From Armatimonadota bacterium (GTDB taxonomy: Bacteria; Armatimonadota; UBA5829), in the NCBI GenBank assembly GCA_023474015.1, contig JAMCYN010000168.1, positions 1 to 48,989 of the forward strand: a stretch of 48,989 nucleotides of DNA, given 5' to 3'. The notes beneath the pieces are model-generated. The model had not been told where the DNA came from and made no database searches. It saw only the letters and a list, made by a program, of their open reading frames with translations. How positions within the stretch are numbered: the first letter of the stretch is position 1; each line of letters starts with the position of its first letter. Both the position numbers and the translations under genes were made by a program. Positions 17,929 to 27,773 of this stretch are shown here, in pieces.

Positions 17929-17957
17929 TTGACTTGGATAAAAGGGCTTGATATACT
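17929..17957 (+). promoter_or_regulatory. Sigma-70 promoter of tRNA-Gly
   Basis: TTGACT (17929-17934) and TATACT (17952-17957) with a 17-base spacer. The start of transcription would be near 17964, about 19 bases before the tRNA. Confidence 0.75.
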
Positions 17958-17982
17958 GATAACGCCGGACCAAACAGAGTGC

Positions 17983-18057
17983 GCGGGGGTGGTTCAGTGG
18001 TAGAACGCCACCTTGCCAAGGTGGATGTCGCGGGTTCGAGTCCCGTCCCCCGCTCCA
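17983..18057 (+). tRNA. tRNA-Gly (anticodon GCC)
   Basis: A full cloverleaf: acceptor GCGGGGG pairs with CCCCCGC; the D arm contains GGTTCAGTGGTAGA; the anticodon stem CCACC/GGTGG holds loop TTGCCAA with anticodon GCC; the T arm is CGGGTTCGAGTCCCG. The 3' CCA (18055-18057) is encoded in the DNA. It reads GGC and GGU codons. Confidence 0.96.
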
Positions 18058-18070
18058 AGTTTATCAATAT

Positions 18071-18135
18071 GGGTATAGGATAGCGGACACGGAGTGCGTC
18101 AAGCGTCGAGTGCCCAGGTCCTGTATCCTTTTTTT
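18071..18135 (+). terminator. Intrinsic terminator after tRNA-Gly
   Basis: GGGTATAGGA (18071-18080) pairs with TCCTGTATCC (18119-18128) through ten pairs including two G-U, enclosing an internal loop region. It is followed at once by seven T residues (18129-18135). It is well placed to end the tRNA transcript before tig. Confidence 0.65.
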
Positions 18136-18143
18136 GTGACTGT

Positions 18144-18174
18144 CGATGCTTCGGCTGCATGCAACCGAAGCAAC
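18144..18174. repeat. Dispersed palindromic repeat (GATGCTTCGGCTGCATGC family), copy A
   Basis: TGCTTCGGCTGCATGC followed by AACCGAAGCA forms an almost perfect palindrome. It matches the perfect 32-base palindrome at 31371-31402 at all but one position over 29 bases. It lies in the leader of tig. Confidence 0.8.
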
Positions 18175-18209
18175 TGAACTGTAACGTTATCCATTGGAGA
18201 AAGCACGTT

Positions 18210-19532
18210 ATGCTGGTTAAACAGGAGCAGTTGAACCCGTCCGAGGTCGAACTGCATATCGAGATCGAGGCCGAACAGGTCAACCAGGCGGTTGACCGTT
18301 CCTACGTGGACCTTGGGAAGGTCGTCAACATCCCCGGGTTCCGCAAGGGCAAGGCGCCGAAGGAGATTCTGGAGCGATTCCTCGATGAGGAGAAGGTCAA
18401 GGACCGCGCGGCTGACAAGCTGCTCAAGAAGGCCTACTTGGAAGCCCTGGAGGAGTCGAAGCTGGAGCCTTACGCGGCGGCGGATGTCGAGGTTGTAAAG
18501 TTCGAGATCGGTGAGCCGTTAGTCTTTACGGCCAAGGTGCCGCTGCCCCCCAAGGTCGAACTGGGGCCTTATACAGGGATAGAGGTCGAGAGGCACGCGC
18601 AACAGATCACCGAACAAGATATCGAGCGCGATCTGAACACCCTCTTGGAGCGCCACGCGCAGTATCCTGAGATCACCGACAGGCCCGCGCGGCAGGGCGA
18701 CGTGGTGCGCATCGAGACAAGGGCGGAGAACGAATCCGAGGAAGAGGCTAAGCGCAACGTCGTGCAAATCGGCGATAACTTGCCTGATTTCGATAGCGGC
18801 CTGACAGGAATGTCGCCCGGCGAAGAGAAGGTAATAAGTGTAAGCTATCCCGAGGACTACGCTTCCGAGGAGCTTCGCGGAAAGACGGTCCCGATCAATC
18901 TCAAGCTGCACGAAATTCACGAGAAGCAGCTTCCGGAACTGACAGATGAGTGGGTGAAGACCTCATTCGGGGGCAAGCAGGAAGAAGGCGCGGAGCCTTC
19001 GCCCGACGCTATCGATACGGTCGAGAAACTTCGCGAGACCATCAAGACCGAGATGGAGAAGGCGGCCCAGTCGGCCGCCGACGGCGAAGCACGCAACGCT
19101 ATCGTCCACAAAATTATCGAGGGTTCCAAGGTGGATTTCCCACAGGTAATGGTGGATGAGATCGTGAAGGAGCATCTTGAGGAGATGATTGAAAACCTCA
19201 AGAAGCGGAAGCTCACGCTGGAGGACTATCTCAAGTATAAAGAGATCAGCTTCGAGGACCTCCGCTCTCAATATGAGGAGGAAGCGAAGCAAGAATTGCG
19301 GAGTATGCTTGTCCTACGTGAGATTACTGATAAAGAGGACATCAAGGTTGAGGAAGATGATATAAGGGCCGAGATGGAGACCATGGCCGGGGAGAACGGA
19401 GTCCCGGTGGAGACCATCAGGGCTTATGTGGACAAAACCAATGCCATGCCCTCGGTCAGAAACCGCATTCTGACCAAAAAACTTATGGACTTTCTGGTCC
19501 ATGCTTCCAATATTAAAAACGTGGGGTCGTAA
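18210..19532 (+). CDS. tig: Trigger factor, ribosome-bound chaperone
   Basis: 440 residues from ATG 18210, which follows GGAGAA; an upstream ATG at 18159 would translate the palindromic repeat and is rejected. The N-terminal ribosome-binding domain has the signature GFRKGKAPKEI (about residues 45-55). A central FKBP-type prolyl isomerase domain follows (about 150-245, with GDVVRIETRAENES and GMSPGEEK). A long helical C-terminal domain forms the chaperone cavity. It binds nascent chains at the ribosome exit. It opens the tig-clpP-clpX-lon cluster, the same gene order as in Escherichia coli. Confidence 0.95.
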   Translation: MLVKQEQLNPSEVELHIEIEAEQVNQAVDRSYVDLGKVVNIPGFRKGKAPKEILERFLDEEKVKDRAADKLLKKAYLEALEESKLEPYAAADVEVVKFEIGEPLVFTAKVPLPPKVELGPYTGIEVERHAQQITEQDIERDLNTLLERHAQYPEITDRPARQGDVVRIETRAENESEEEAKRNVVQIGDNLPDFDSGLTGMSPGEEKVISVSYPEDYASEELRGKTVPINLKLHEIHEKQLPELTDEWVKTSFGGKQEEGAEPSPDAIDTVEKLRETIKTEMEKAAQSAADGEARNAIVHKIIEGSKVDFPQVMVDEIVKEHLEEMIENLKKRKLTLEDYLKYKEISFEDLRSQYEEEAKQELRSMLVLREITDKEDIKVEEDDIRAEMETMAGENGVPVETIRAYVDKTNAMPSVRNRILTKKLMDFLVHASNIKNVGS

Positions 19533-19568
19533 CACGCCCCGCGCCTGCAATTGAAAGGAGTTCGTTGC

Positions 19569-20156
19569 ATGGGACTTATCCCGATGGTAGTAGAGCAAAG
19601 CGCGCGAGGCGAGCGCGCTTATGATATATATTCCAGGCTGCTCAAGGACAGGATCATCTTCATCGGCACGCCGATAGACGATGATGTGGCTAACCTGGTA
19701 ATCGCGCAGATGCTGTTCCTGACCAAGGAAGACCCGGACAGGGACATCGATCTGTATATTAACAGCCCCGGAGGGTCGGTCATCGCCGGACTGGCCATCT
19801 ACGATACGATGCAATACATCAAGCCCGACATCGCCACCACATGCGTCGGCCACGCCATGAGCATGGGCGCCGTACTGATGGCCGGCGGAGCCAAGGGCAA
19901 AAGGCTCGCGCTTCCCAACTCGAGGATTATGATCCACCAGGGCAGCGCGGGGTTCCACGGCACGCCTTCGGACATCGACATTATCGCCAAAGAGGTGCTG
20001 CGGTATAAGTCGCTTTTGATCGAGATTCTCTCCAAGCATTCCGGGCAGCCGATTGAGAAGGTCACCAAGGACGTCGACCGGGACTACTATATGTCCCCGG
20101 AAGAAGCGATGGAATACGGCATCGTGGACAAGGTGCTTAGATCGCAGGGCGAATAG
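19569..20156 (+). CDS. clpP: ATP-dependent Clp protease, proteolytic subunit
   Basis: 195 residues from ATG 19569, which has AAAGGAG at ideal spacing; the in-frame TTG at 19551 overlaps that site and is unlikely. The serine protease triad is visible: Ser98 in GHAMSMGA, His123 in IMIHQ and Asp172 in DRDYYMS. The length matches the 14-subunit ClpP family. It degrades substrates fed by ClpX, encoded next. The 150-base gap to clpX is filled by dispersed repeats. Confidence 0.96.
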   Translation: MGLIPMVVEQSARGERAYDIYSRLLKDRIIFIGTPIDDDVANLVIAQMLFLTKEDPDRDIDLYINSPGGSVIAGLAIYDTMQYIKPDIATTCVGHAMSMGAVLMAGGAKGKRLALPNSRIMIHQGSAGFHGTPSDIDIIAKEVLRYKSLLIEILSKHSGQPIEKVTKDVDRDYYMSPEEAMEYGIVDKVLRSQGE

Positions 20157-20168
20157 AAGGACATTCCG

Positions 20169-20289
20169 GTTGAGTCCCCGCAGGGGGACTTCGCGTATTT
20201 GTAGCCGTGACTTCAGTCGCCCAGCGGTTGAAACCACGGCCACAAAAACACGAAGTCGGCCTGCGCCGACTCGACCATCGCCTGAAGTA
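20169..20289. repeat. Composite dispersed repeat between clpP and clpX
   Basis: It begins with the hairpin AGTCCCC-GCA-GGGGGACT, then GTGACTTCAGTCGCC, GGTTGAAACCACGGCC and the hairpin AGTCGGC-CTGC-GCCGACT. The last part matches the copies at 2368-2421 and 28304-28358. It separates two genes that are normally co-transcribed and may affect read-through or mRNA stability. Confidence 0.8.
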
Positions 20290-20306
20290 TTAGGGGGATA
20301 ACGATA

Positions 20307-21575
20307 TTGGCCAGGATCGGTTATGATCGCACCGGTGAACGGTGCGCGCTCTGCGGCAAGAGCCGTGAACAAGTCAAGAAGCTGCTTGTGGGCGTATATG
20401 GCGGGATATGCGTCGAGTGCGTGGAGCTGTGTAACGACATCATCAGAGGTGAAGTCGGACAGCACGGCGATGACTATGCCGCCATGGGTTCCGTCCCGAA
20501 ACCGAAGGAAATTTACCGGATACTGAGTCAGTATGTGGTCGGGCAGGAGAAGGCGAAGCGGTCGCTTTCAGTGGCGGTGTACAACCACTTCAAGCGCATC
20601 AACGCGTCGATGTCGGAGGTCGAGCTGCAGAAGTCGAATATCCTGCTGGTCGGCCCGACCGGTTCCGGAAAGACTCTCCTTGCGCAGACGCTGGCCAAGA
20701 TCCTCAATGTACCATTTGCTATCGCCGACGCCACTTCTCTTACAGAGGCAGGCTATGTCGGCGAGGACGTGGAGAACATACTTCTCAAGCTCCTGCAGGC
20801 CGCCGATACGGGCGATAACATCCAGAATACCGTCAAGAACGCCCAGCGCGGCATAATCTACATAGACGAAATCGACAAGATCGCGCGCAAGTCGGACAAC
20901 CCGTCCATCACCAGGGACGTCTCCGGCGAAGGCGTTCAGCAGGCCCTGCTGAAGATCCTCGAAGGCACCGTCGCGGCTGTTCCGCCTCAGGGCGGCAGGA
21001 AGCACCCTCAGCAGGAGTATGTCCACATCGACACCACCAATGTGCTATTTATATGCGGGGGCGCGTTCGAAGGGCTGGACGACATCATCCGCCGCAGGAT
21101 TGCGGAGAACTCGATGGGCTTCCGCGCCGAGGCCAAGAGCAAGAAAGATTTCAACATCGGACAGATTCTGGCGCAGGTGATGCCGGAAGACCTGCTGAAA
21201 TACGGCCTGATCCCCGAGTTCGTAGGCCGGCTGCCTGTGGTATCCACGCTTGATTCGCTCGATGAGGATGCACTCGTGAAGATCCTCACCCAGCCAAAGA
21301 ACGCTCTTATCAAGCAGTATAGGAAGTTCTTCGAGTATGATGGCGTCGACCTTGTGGTCACCGACGATGCCTTGAACGCGATAGCTTTCGAGGCCATGAG
21401 GCGTGGGATGGGGGCCAGGGCCCTCAGAGCTATCATCGAAGAGGTGATGCTCAACATTATGTATGAGATTCCGTCGTCCAAGGACGTCAAAAAGTGCATC
21501 ATCACCGAAGACACCATACTATACAAGAAAGAGCCCACGCTGGTAACCCTGAGCGAGGTCAAGCAGGCATCATAA
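20307..21575 (+). CDS. clpX: ATP-dependent Clp protease, ATP-binding subunit ClpX
   Basis: 422 residues from TTG 20307 with GGGGGA upstream. The N-terminal zinc-binding domain has two CXXC pairs (CALCG and CVECVELC) that recruit substrates and adaptors. The AAA+ module has Walker A GPTGSGKT, Walker B IIYIDEID and the ClpX C-terminal small domain. An IGF-type ClpP-docking loop is not obvious at the usual place; [11 protein letters not shown] is present as in the family. It unfolds tagged proteins and threads them into ClpP. Confidence 0.96.
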   Translation: MARIGYDRTGERCALCGKSREQVKKLLVGVYGGICVECVELCNDIIRGEVGQHGDDYAAMGSVPKPKEIYRILSQYVVGQEKAKRSLSVAVYNHFKRINASMSEVELQKSNILLVGPTGSGKTLLAQTLAKILNVPFAIADATSLTEAGYVGEDVENILLKLLQAADTGDNIQNTVKNAQRGIIYIDEIDKIARKSDNPSITRDVSGEGVQQALLKILEGTVAAVPPQGGRKHPQQEYVHIDTTNVLFICGGAFEGLDDIIRRRIAENSMGFRAEAKSKKDFNIGQILAQVMPEDLLKYGLIPEFVGRLPVVSTLDSLDEDALVKILTQPKNALIKQYRKFFEYDGVDLVVTDDALNAIAFEAMRRGMGARALRAIIEEVMLNIMYEIPSSKDVKKCIITEDTILYKKEPTLVTLSEVKQAS

Positions 21576-21578
21576 TTT

Positions 21579-24005
21579 ATGTATATGGATCAAGAGATTC
21601 AGGATGAATTCCCGCTCTCGCACGCCGGCTCGGGCCTACCCAGGAAGCTGCCCAGGACGCTGCCGGTGCTGCCGGTCCGGGATACGGTCTATTTTCCCCA
21701 CATGTTGTTCCCGCTCTTCCTTGGGCGGGAGAAGTCTATCCGGGCACTCGACTACGCGCTGGAGAAGCACCGATACCTGCTGCTTGTAGCGCAGAAGGAA
21801 GTGTCGGTCGAGGACCCGACACCGGACGACATCTACACGGTCGGCACCGTCGCGGAAGTGATGCAGGTGCTGCGCGTGCCGGACGGGACCGTTCGCGTGA
21901 CCCTCGAAGGCATAGACAGGGCGAAGATCACCAAATACCTGCACACTGATCCGTTCTTCAAGGCAAATATCAAGGTCATCTCCAGCCCGCCGATTGAGGG
22001 GCCAAAAGCCGAAGCGCTGATGCGCAGCGTGACCTCACTCTTCGATCAAATCGTTCAAAACCAGGGCGGATACAACGGTCGGCCGATTCCTCCAGAACTG
22101 CTGATGAGCGTCGCGAGCATCGATGACCCCGGCAAGCTGGTCAACACCATTATCCCTTACCTGCCGCTCAAGACGGAAATAAAGCAGGAAGTCCTGGAGA
22201 CGGTCGACGACGGCAAGCGTCTGGAGATGCTCAATTCGCTGCTCCAGAAAGAGATGGAAGTCCTCGAAATCCAGCGCAACATCCGCGGCAGGGTCGAGAA
22301 GGAAATGGGCGACATGCAGCGCGAGTACATACTCCGCGAGCAGCTCAAGGCGATCCAGCAGGAGCTCGGCGACCGCGACGGCCGCGCCAGTGAGCTTGAA
22401 GACTACAAATCCCGCATAGCCGAAGCGAAGATGCCTGAGGAAGTCAACGAGAAGTCCCTCAAGGAACTTGACCGGCTGGACAAGATGCCCTATGCCTCGC
22501 CCGAAGGCACTGTGATACGCAACTACCTCGATTGGCTGATCTCGCTGCCGTGGGACAAGCGCAGCCAGGAGAGCCTGGACATCGACGCTGCCGAGAAAGT
22601 GCTCAACGCGGACCACTTCGGCCTGGATAAGGTGAAGGAGCGCGTGATCGAGTTCCTGGCGGTTCGCAAGCTCTCGCGGGAGATCAAGGGGCCGATACTC
22701 TGCTTCGTGGGTCCTCCCGGAGTCGGCAAGACCAGCATCGGAAAGTCGATTGCGCGGTCACTGGGGCGGAAGTTCTACAGGCTCTCGCTCGGCGGCGTGC
22801 GAGATGAGGCCGAGATCAGAGGGCACAGGCGGACATATGTAGGAGCTATGCCCGGCAGAATTATCCAGGGGATAAAGCAGGCCGGCACGCGAAACCCAGT
22901 TTTCATGCTCGACGAAATAGACAAGATCGGCGCCGATTTCCGTGGAGACCCATCCGCGGCGCTCCTTGAAACACTCGATCCCGAGCAGAACCATTCGTTC
23001 AGCGACCACTACCTGGAGGTTCCCTTCGATCTGAGGGACGTGATGTTCATCACCACGGCCAATGTTCTCGAAAGCATCCCTCCGGCGCTTCGTGACCGAA
23101 TGGAGGTCATCAGATTCTCCGGCTATATCGAGGACGAGAAAGTCCAGATAGCCAAGCGCTTCCTCATTCCGAAGCAGGTAAAGGAGAACGGCCTGACGAG
23201 CGACCTGCTGAGCCTGCACGATTCCGCCGTTCGCCTGATCATACGCGAATACACGCGGGAGGCCGGAGTAAGGAACCTCGAACGGTGCATCGGCGCCATC
23301 TGCCGCAAGGTCGCCCGCGAGGTCGCATCCGGCAAGATCAAGAAGACAACTGTTCGCGAGAAGGACGTCAAGACCTACCTCGGAATGCGCAAGTTCCACT
23401 TCGGGCGCGCGGAAGAGAAGGACGAAATCGCCGCCGCGACAGGGCTCGTATATACGGAGTTCGGCGGGGACGTGATCAGCATCGAAGCCGTGCTGATGAG
23501 CTCGCCGAAGGGCAGCCTGGCGCTCACAGGGCAGCTTGGCGATGTGATGAAGGAGTCCGGGCAGACCGCCCTTACCTACGTGAGGTCGCGAGCAAAGATG
23601 CTCGGGCTCGGCGAGAACTTTTATTCGAGCAGCGACATCCACGTTCACGTGCCTGAGGGCGCGGTTCCCAAGGACGGCCCGTCGGCGGGCGTCACTATTG
23701 CCGTGGCGATCGCCTCGGCGCTCACCAAGCGGCCTATTCGCAAGGATATCGCAATGACGGGTGAGATAACGCTTAGAGGCAGGGTACTGCCTATCGGCGG
23801 AGTCAAGGAGAAGGTCCTGGCGGCCCACCGGGCAGGTATACGCGCGGTGATACTGCCGAAGGATAACGAGAACGACCTCGAGGACATACCAGCCGACGTG
23901 CGCAAGGAAATGACTTTTCACTTGGTCGGCCACGCCGATGAGGTGCTTGGCATCGCATTGATCAGCACCTCGACGGAAGAGGTCCCGCAATCGCCTCCCG
24001 TCTGA
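21579..24005 (+). CDS. lon: ATP-dependent protease Lon (LonA type)
   Basis: 808 residues, starting three bases after clpX (ATG 21579, or 21585). The N-terminal substrate-binding domain begins with [16 protein letters not shown] coiled-coil region follows, then AAA+ with Walker [10 protein letters not shown] and Walker B FMLDEIDK. The C-terminal protease domain carries the Ser-Lys dyad: Ser in KDGPSAGVT and Lys about 43 residues later in [10 protein letters not shown]. It is cytoplasmic quality-control and regulatory proteolysis. The tight spacing suggests co-transcription with clpX. Confidence 0.97.
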   Translation: MYMDQEIQDEFPLSHAGSGLPRKLPRTLPVLPVRDTVYFPHMLFPLFLGREKSIRALDYALEKHRYLLLVAQKEVSVEDPTPDDIYTVGTVAEVMQVLRVPDGTVRVTLEGIDRAKITKYLHTDPFFKANIKVISSPPIEGPKAEALMRSVTSLFDQIVQNQGGYNGRPIPPELLMSVASIDDPGKLVNTIIPYLPLKTEIKQEVLETVDDGKRLEMLNSLLQKEMEVLEIQRNIRGRVEKEMGDMQREYILREQLKAIQQELGDRDGRASELEDYKSRIAEAKMPEEVNEKSLKELDRLDKMPYASPEGTVIRNYLDWLISLPWDKRSQESLDIDAAEKVLNADHFGLDKVKERVIEFLAVRKLSREIKGPILCFVGPPGVGKTSIGKSIARSLGRKFYRLSLGGVRDEAEIRGHRRTYVGAMPGRIIQGIKQAGTRNPVFMLDEIDKIGADFRGDPSAALLETLDPEQNHSFSDHYLEVPFDLRDVMFITTANVLESIPPALRDRMEVIRFSGYIEDEKVQIAKRFLIPKQVKENGLTSDLLSLHDSAVRLIIREYTREAGVRNLERCIGAICRKVAREVASGKIKKTTVREKDVKTYLGMRKFHFGRAEEKDEIAAATGLVYTEFGGDVISIEAVLMSSPKGSLALTGQLGDVMKESGQTALTYVRSRAKMLGLGENFYSSSDIHVHVPEGAVPKDGPSAGVTIAVAIASALTKRPIRKDIAMTGEITLRGRVLPIGGVKEKVLAAHRAGIRAVILPKDNENDLEDIPADVRKEMTFHLVGHADEVLGIALISTSTEEVPQSPPV

Positions 24006-24055
24006 CACGCGGCGCCTGGTCTCTGCACGAAACCATGACAAGCTTACCGCCAATC

Positions 24056-24084
24056 TTGCCGACTGGTTCCCGCTATGGTATAAT
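24056..24084 (+). promoter_or_regulatory. Sigma-70 promoter of rpmE
   Basis: TTGCCG (24056-24061) and a perfect TATAAT (24079-24084) are separated by 17 bases. Transcription would start near 24091, giving a ~49-base leader to rpmE. Confidence 0.7.
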
Positions 24085-24139
24085 CTAATATCAAAGTAGA
24101 ATTGAGCATCGGCATAGAGTTTTTCGGAAAGGTGAAATA

Positions 24140-24358
24140 ATGAAGGCGGATATCCATCCCAAATACGAGAAATCGACGGTTACCTGCGCCTGCGGAAACA
24201 CGTTCGAGACCAGATCCACCGTCGGCGACATCCGCACGGAAATCTGCTCCGCGTGCCACCCGTTCTTTACCGGCAAGCAGAAGATCCTCGATACCGAGGG
24301 CCGCGTCGAGAAGTTCCTTGCCAAATACGGCATGAAGAATAAGACTGAAGACCAGTAG
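24140..24358 (+). CDS. rpmE: Ribosomal protein bL31 (zinc-binding type)
   Basis: 72 residues from ATG 24140 (GGAAAGG upstream). It has the zinc-binding cysteines of the C+ form, Cys16 and Cys18 (CAC) plus Cys37 and Cys40 (CSAC), and the family start MKADIHPKY. It is part of the large ribosomal subunit. It is followed 11 bases later by a DUF1385 gene, a common pairing. Confidence 0.96.
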   Translation: MKADIHPKYEKSTVTCACGNTFETRSTVGDIRTEICSACHPFFTGKQKILDTEGRVEKFLAKYGMKNKTEDQ

Positions 24359-24369
24359 TAGGGTTAATA

Positions 24370-25386
24370 TTGTCTGATCCCAAGAAGAAGGAATTCCACT
24401 ACGGTGGGCAGGCGATCATCGAGGGCGTGATGATGCGCGGCCCCAAGGATTTCGGGGTTGCGGTAAGAAGAGTCAACGGCGAGATCGTCACTACCAAGGA
24501 AGATGTCGAGTCGATACTTGGCAAGTTCAAGTGGCTCAACAGGCCGTTTCTCCGAGGTACGCTTGCCTTGATCGACTCAATGGTCCTTGGGATCAAAGCT
24601 CTGATGTACTCGGCGGATATCGCGATGAAAGATATCTCCGCCGCCGAGGGACAAGCAAAATCGGGCACGAGCGAGGCCGCGTTTGAGGATAATCCAAACG
24701 TGGCCGCCCCACCGCTCGATGCACCCTCCGAACCGGAATCCAAGAGCAGTGGCATCAACGATCTCACGATAAGCGTGATGATGGTTGTCGGGTTGGCGCT
24801 GGGGCTGGCGCTGTTCTTCTTCGTACCGATTCTCATCGTAAAGCCCCTCAAGACGGCTTATGCTCTTCCCAGGTGGCAACTCACTTCGATAGAAGGCATT
24901 ATTAAGATCACGATGTTTGTGGTCTATATTCTTGCGATCTCCCTGATGAAGGACGTGCGCCGCGTGTTCCAATATCACGGCGCCGAGCACAAGACTATCA
25001 ACGCCTACGAGGCCAAGGAAGAACTCACCGTCGACAACGTCTCCCGCTACAGCAAAGTCCACGTTCGCTGTGGGACCAGCTTCATACTGGTTGTGCTGTT
25101 CACCAGTATAATCGTTTTCATGGCTGTCCCATGGAACAACATTCTTCAGAGATTCTTGTATAAACTTCTGCTCCTGCCGGTCATCGCAGGGATCGCGTAT
25201 GAGGTGATCCGGTTCGCCGGGCGTTTCAAGGACTCGATAGCCACCAAGCTGCTGACGTTTCCCGGACTGCTAATGCAGAAGATCACCACGCGTGAACCCG
25301 AACCTGATATGATCGAGGTCGCGATCAAGTCGCTCGAATGTGTGCTTGAGCGCGAAGCCCAAAGAGAAGCCACAAGCCCCTCGTAA
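24370..25386 (+). CDS. DUF1385 (YqhQ-like) membrane protein
   Basis: 338 residues from TTG 24370. It contains the family signatures YGGQAIIEGVMMRGP at the N terminus and RRVFQYHGAEHKTINAYE in the middle. There are three or four membrane helices, including VMMVVGLALGLALFFFVPI, and a pair after the HGAEH motif. A poorly conserved acidic/Pro-rich insert lies near residues 95-125. The conserved His and Glu residues suggest an enzyme or metal-binding role, but the biochemical function is not established to my knowledge. Confidence 0.85.
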   Translation: MSDPKKKEFHYGGQAIIEGVMMRGPKDFGVAVRRVNGEIVTTKEDVESILGKFKWLNRPFLRGTLALIDSMVLGIKALMYSADIAMKDISAAEGQAKSGTSEAAFEDNPNVAAPPLDAPSEPESKSSGINDLTISVMMVVGLALGLALFFFVPILIVKPLKTAYALPRWQLTSIEGIIKITMFVVYILAISLMKDVRRVFQYHGAEHKTINAYEAKEELTVDNVSRYSKVHVRCGTSFILVVLFTSIIVFMAVPWNNILQRFLYKLLLLPVIAGIAYEVIRFAGRFKDSIATKLLTFPGLLMQKITTREPEPDMIEVAIKSLECVLEREAQREATSPS

Positions 25387-25422
25387 GCTTGCAAACCGCC
25401 CCCCATCATGGTACCATATAAT

Positions 25423-25802
25423 CGAGCGAGCCGGGTGATCGCCCCGAGGTAACTCGTGGAGGAAAGTCCGGGCTCCACAGGGCAAGGTGGTTGCCAGCGG
25501 CAACTGTCTCGATTCGTCGGGATAAGGAAAGTGCCACAGAAAAGAAAACCCCCTGGCAGAGTTGGTCCGGGATTTCAAATCCCGGACCAACTCTGCCGGG
25601 GGAAAGCTGAAACGGTGGTGTAAGAGACCACCAGCTCCGTCGTGAGGCGGAGGCTTGGTAAACCCCACCTGGAGCAAGGCCGAATAGGGGAGGGTTGAAG
25701 CTGCCCGCCAACCTCCCGGGTGTCGCCGCTAAAGCACCGCGGCAACGCGAGCGCGTAGATAGATGATCACCCTCGACAGAACCCGGCTTACAGGCTCGCT
25801 CA
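25423..25802 (+). ncRNA. rnpB: RNase P RNA, bacterial type A
   Basis: The catalytic RNA that matures tRNA 5' ends. The universally conserved GAGGAAAGTCCGGGCTCC (from 25457) and the 3' part ACAGAACCCGGCTTACAG are both present. GAGCGAGCC (25424-25432) pairs with GGCTCGCTC (25793-25801) to close P1. The P4 halves, GTGCCACAGAAA and the segment GTAAACCCCACCTGGAGCAAGGCC-AATAGG (split here) are in the expected order. The P12 helix is an extraordinary 26-bp hairpin. TATAAT lies at 25417-25422, but it is too close to P1 to be the -10 of this start. Confidence 0.95.
25550..25602. repeat. Perfect palindrome forming helix P12 of rnpB
   Basis: Left arm 25555-25575 (GGCAGAGTTGGTCCGGGATT and T) pairs without mismatch with right arm 25577-25597, and CCCCT/GGGGG extends it to 26 pairs (25550-25602). 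Only one base separates the arms. This is far longer than usual for P12 and looks like a palindromic element inserted in a tolerant loop. Confidence 0.8.
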
Positions 25803-25813
25803 TTTTACATTGC

Positions 25814-25869
25814 ATATTTTATGTTGAGTATTGGTGTGAGCCCTCCCTTCAATACTCAATATAAAATAT
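25814..25869. repeat. AT-rich inverted repeat after rnpB
   Basis: ATATTTTATGTTGAGTATTG (25814-25833) pairs with CAATACTCAATATAAAATAT (25850-25869), 19 of 20 Watson-Crick plus one G-T. It lies between rnpB and the convergent PsbP-like gene and could serve both as terminator. It is far more AT-rich than its surroundings. Confidence 0.7.
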
Positions 25870-25894
25870 AAAATATTCAATCCCTTCCGCTTCT

Positions 25895-26704
25895 TTATGG
25901 CCGTACGCCGTCCTCCATTTTCTTGAATGTGTCCGCGTAGGTGGCGGATTGCGCCGCGGGGACGGATTCCACAATCGCGAAGCGCGTCGCCGCGTCGACC
26001 CCTATTACCTTGACCGACTTCCCACCCGAACTGATCTTGAACCAGTAGGCGTCCTGGCCCGCTATCGTGGACTTGCCCTGGCCGGTTACGGCCCCGCCAA
26101 GCGACTTCACAGCCGACTGCGCGATTTCCTGAGCGTTTTTCGCCTTGTAGTCCGGAGGCCGGATCGCGAAAGACGCCTTGCCATCAGTGAAGGTGGCAGC
26201 AGTGTTGCCGCCGCTCGCGTCGATTTTCCACTTCTCCGGATAGCTGACGGTGATCGCGTTGAATACCTTGATACTCTGCATCCTCACTTCCCCAAACGCG
26301 GCGCTCGCGGCAGGTCCGGGAGCGGGCGTGGCGGGCTGAGGCGCCGGGGCCGGAGCGGGAGCTGACGGTGCGGCAGCGGGAGGAGTTGGAGCAGCCGGAG
26401 TAGGCGCTGGGGCCGCGGGTGCAGGCTGTGGCGGCATGGGCGCGGGCGCTGCCGCGCCAGGTGCTCCAGGCATAGGAGGCATTGGAGGTCCGCCGGGCGC
26501 GCCCCCAGGGCCAACAGGCCCGCCTGGTCCGGGCATACCGGGCATAGGCGGCATTGCGCTCTGATCCATAGCAGGCTGGCCGCCACCCATGAAGTTCCTC
26601 ACCACCAAGAAACCGCCCACCAGGATAACGACTATCAGCGCCCCGATCACGACCGGGTTCTGCCCGCCGCCTCCCTTATTGATGTTCCCCAAACTAAGCT
26701 TCAT
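25895..26704 (-). CDS. Single-pass membrane protein with Pro/Ala-rich stalk and PsbP-like domain
   Basis: 269 residues. A short Gly/Asn-rich N terminus precedes one membrane helix (VVIGALIVVILVGGFLVV, about residues 18-36). A low-complexity stalk of Met/Pro/Gly and Ala/Pro follows to about residue 140. The final ~125 residues resemble the PsbP/MOG1-like fold (VSYPEKWKIDASG, ATFTDGKASFAI, AGQDAYWFKI). It is probably membrane-anchored with the folded domain outside. The function is unknown. The stalk may serve to cross a cell-wall layer. It is monocistronic, with fmt starting about 110 bases away on the same strand. Confidence 0.7.
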   Translation of the reverse strand: MKLSLGNINKGGGGQNPVVIGALIVVILVGGFLVVRNFMGGGQPAMDQSAMPPMPGMPGPGGPVGPGGAPGGPPMPPMPGAPGAAAPAPMPPQPAPAAPAPTPAAPTPPAAAPSAPAPAPAPQPATPAPGPAASAAFGEVRMQSIKVFNAITVSYPEKWKIDASGGNTAATFTDGKASFAIRPPDYKAKNAQEIAQSAVKSLGGAVTGQGKSTIAGQDAYWFKISSGGKSVKVIGVDAATRFAIVESVPAAQSATYADTFKKMEDGVRP

Positions 26705-26816
26705 AACTGATCCTGGACCCCCAAACGAGAAGTTGAAAAATGAGAACCGGACTTCCAGCCCCGCTCAACAGTATTCTATCAAGTCGGAAGGAGTATGACA
26801 AGTTAAAGCGCGGAGG

Positions 26817-27773
26817 CTAAAGGGGCATTTCAAAGCGAATATCAAAGCGGTCGCCGGGCGCGAGCTTGGCGCCGCGGGCGTAGTCGGTCGCGGACATGCG
26901 CTGACGCGACTCGGGCTGCACCTCACACACCCGCACCGAACCGTTCGCTGCCGCGACAATCAGGGCGTCCCGCGTGATATCGATGACCGTCCCAGGCTCG
27001 CCCAACCCACATTCGAGGTTCTCGATGGCCGCGCTCCATACCTTGATCATGACACCATTTATGCGGGTGAACGCGCCGGGCTTGGGAGTGCAGCCGCGAA
27101 TGCGATTGACAATATCATTGGCGGCGCGGGACCAGTCGATGACGCCCGCGTCCCTCGGCAGAGATCGGGCCTGAGTCGCCAGTTCGTCGTCCTGTGGAAT
27201 CGGGGCGACCTCGCCCGCTTCCAGATCATCGAGAGTCCTGATCAATAGGTCCGCTCCAAGAAGCGCAAGCCTCGGCGAAAGCTCACCTGCGGTCTCATGG
27301 GGGAGAATGTCGAGAGTTTCCTGCAGGAGGATGTCTCCGGTGTCCAGGCCCTCGTTCATAAGCATCGTGGTCACGCCGGTCTGGGTTTCGCCCGCTATGA
27401 TCGCGTGCTGAATCGGGGCGGCCCCGCGATACTTCGGCAGGATCGAGCCGTGGACGTTGACCACGCCATACCTGGGCCAGGTCAGCAGGTCCGTGGTGAT
27501 CTTCTGGCCGTATGCGACTACCACCATCGCCCCGACCGGTTCATAGCTCCTGATCTCGGCAATGGCGACGGGGTCGCGAATTTTCTCAGGCTGAAGGACG
27601 GGTATCGAATGCGCCAGGGCGATTTCTTTGACCAGCGTCGTGTGCACGCCTCGACCACGACCTTTGGGCTTGTCGGGCTGGGTGATGACGGCCAGGACGT
27701 CGTGCGCGGAGGCGATCAGATTCTCAAGCGATGGGACCGCGAACTCACTTGTGCCGGCGAAAACGACATTCAC
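26817..27773 (-). CDS. fmt: Methionyl-tRNA formyltransferase
   Basis: 318 residues, ATG 27773. It formylates the initiator Met-tRNA using 10-formyl-tetrahydrofolate. The family motif NVHGSILPKYRGAAPIQHAI is present with its catalytic Asn/His, and the C-terminal OB-like tRNA-binding domain starts near residue 205. It overlaps the def stop by four bases (ATGA), so Fmt and the deformylase that removes the formyl group are translationally coupled. Confidence 0.96.
   Translation of the reverse strand: MNVVFAGTSEFAVPSLENLIASAHDVLAVITQPDKPKGRGRGVHTTLVKEIALAHSIPVLQPEKIRDPVAIAEIRSYEPVGAMVVVAYGQKITTDLLTWPRYGVVNVHGSILPKYRGAAPIQHAIIAGETQTGVTTMLMNEGLDTGDILLQETLDILPHETAGELSPRLALLGADLLIRTLDDLEAGEVAPIPQDDELATQARSLPRDAGVIDWSRAANDIVNRIRGCTPKPGAFTRINGVMIKVWSAAIENLECGLGEPGTVIDITRDALIVAAANGSVRVCEVQPESRQRMSATDYARGAKLAPGDRFDIRFEMPL

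Noticed and set aside
25389..25422. TTGCAA plus TATAAT as the rnpB promoter
   Set aside because: The spacer is 22 bases and the -10 lies two bases before the P1 helix, so these elements cannot give the expected start.
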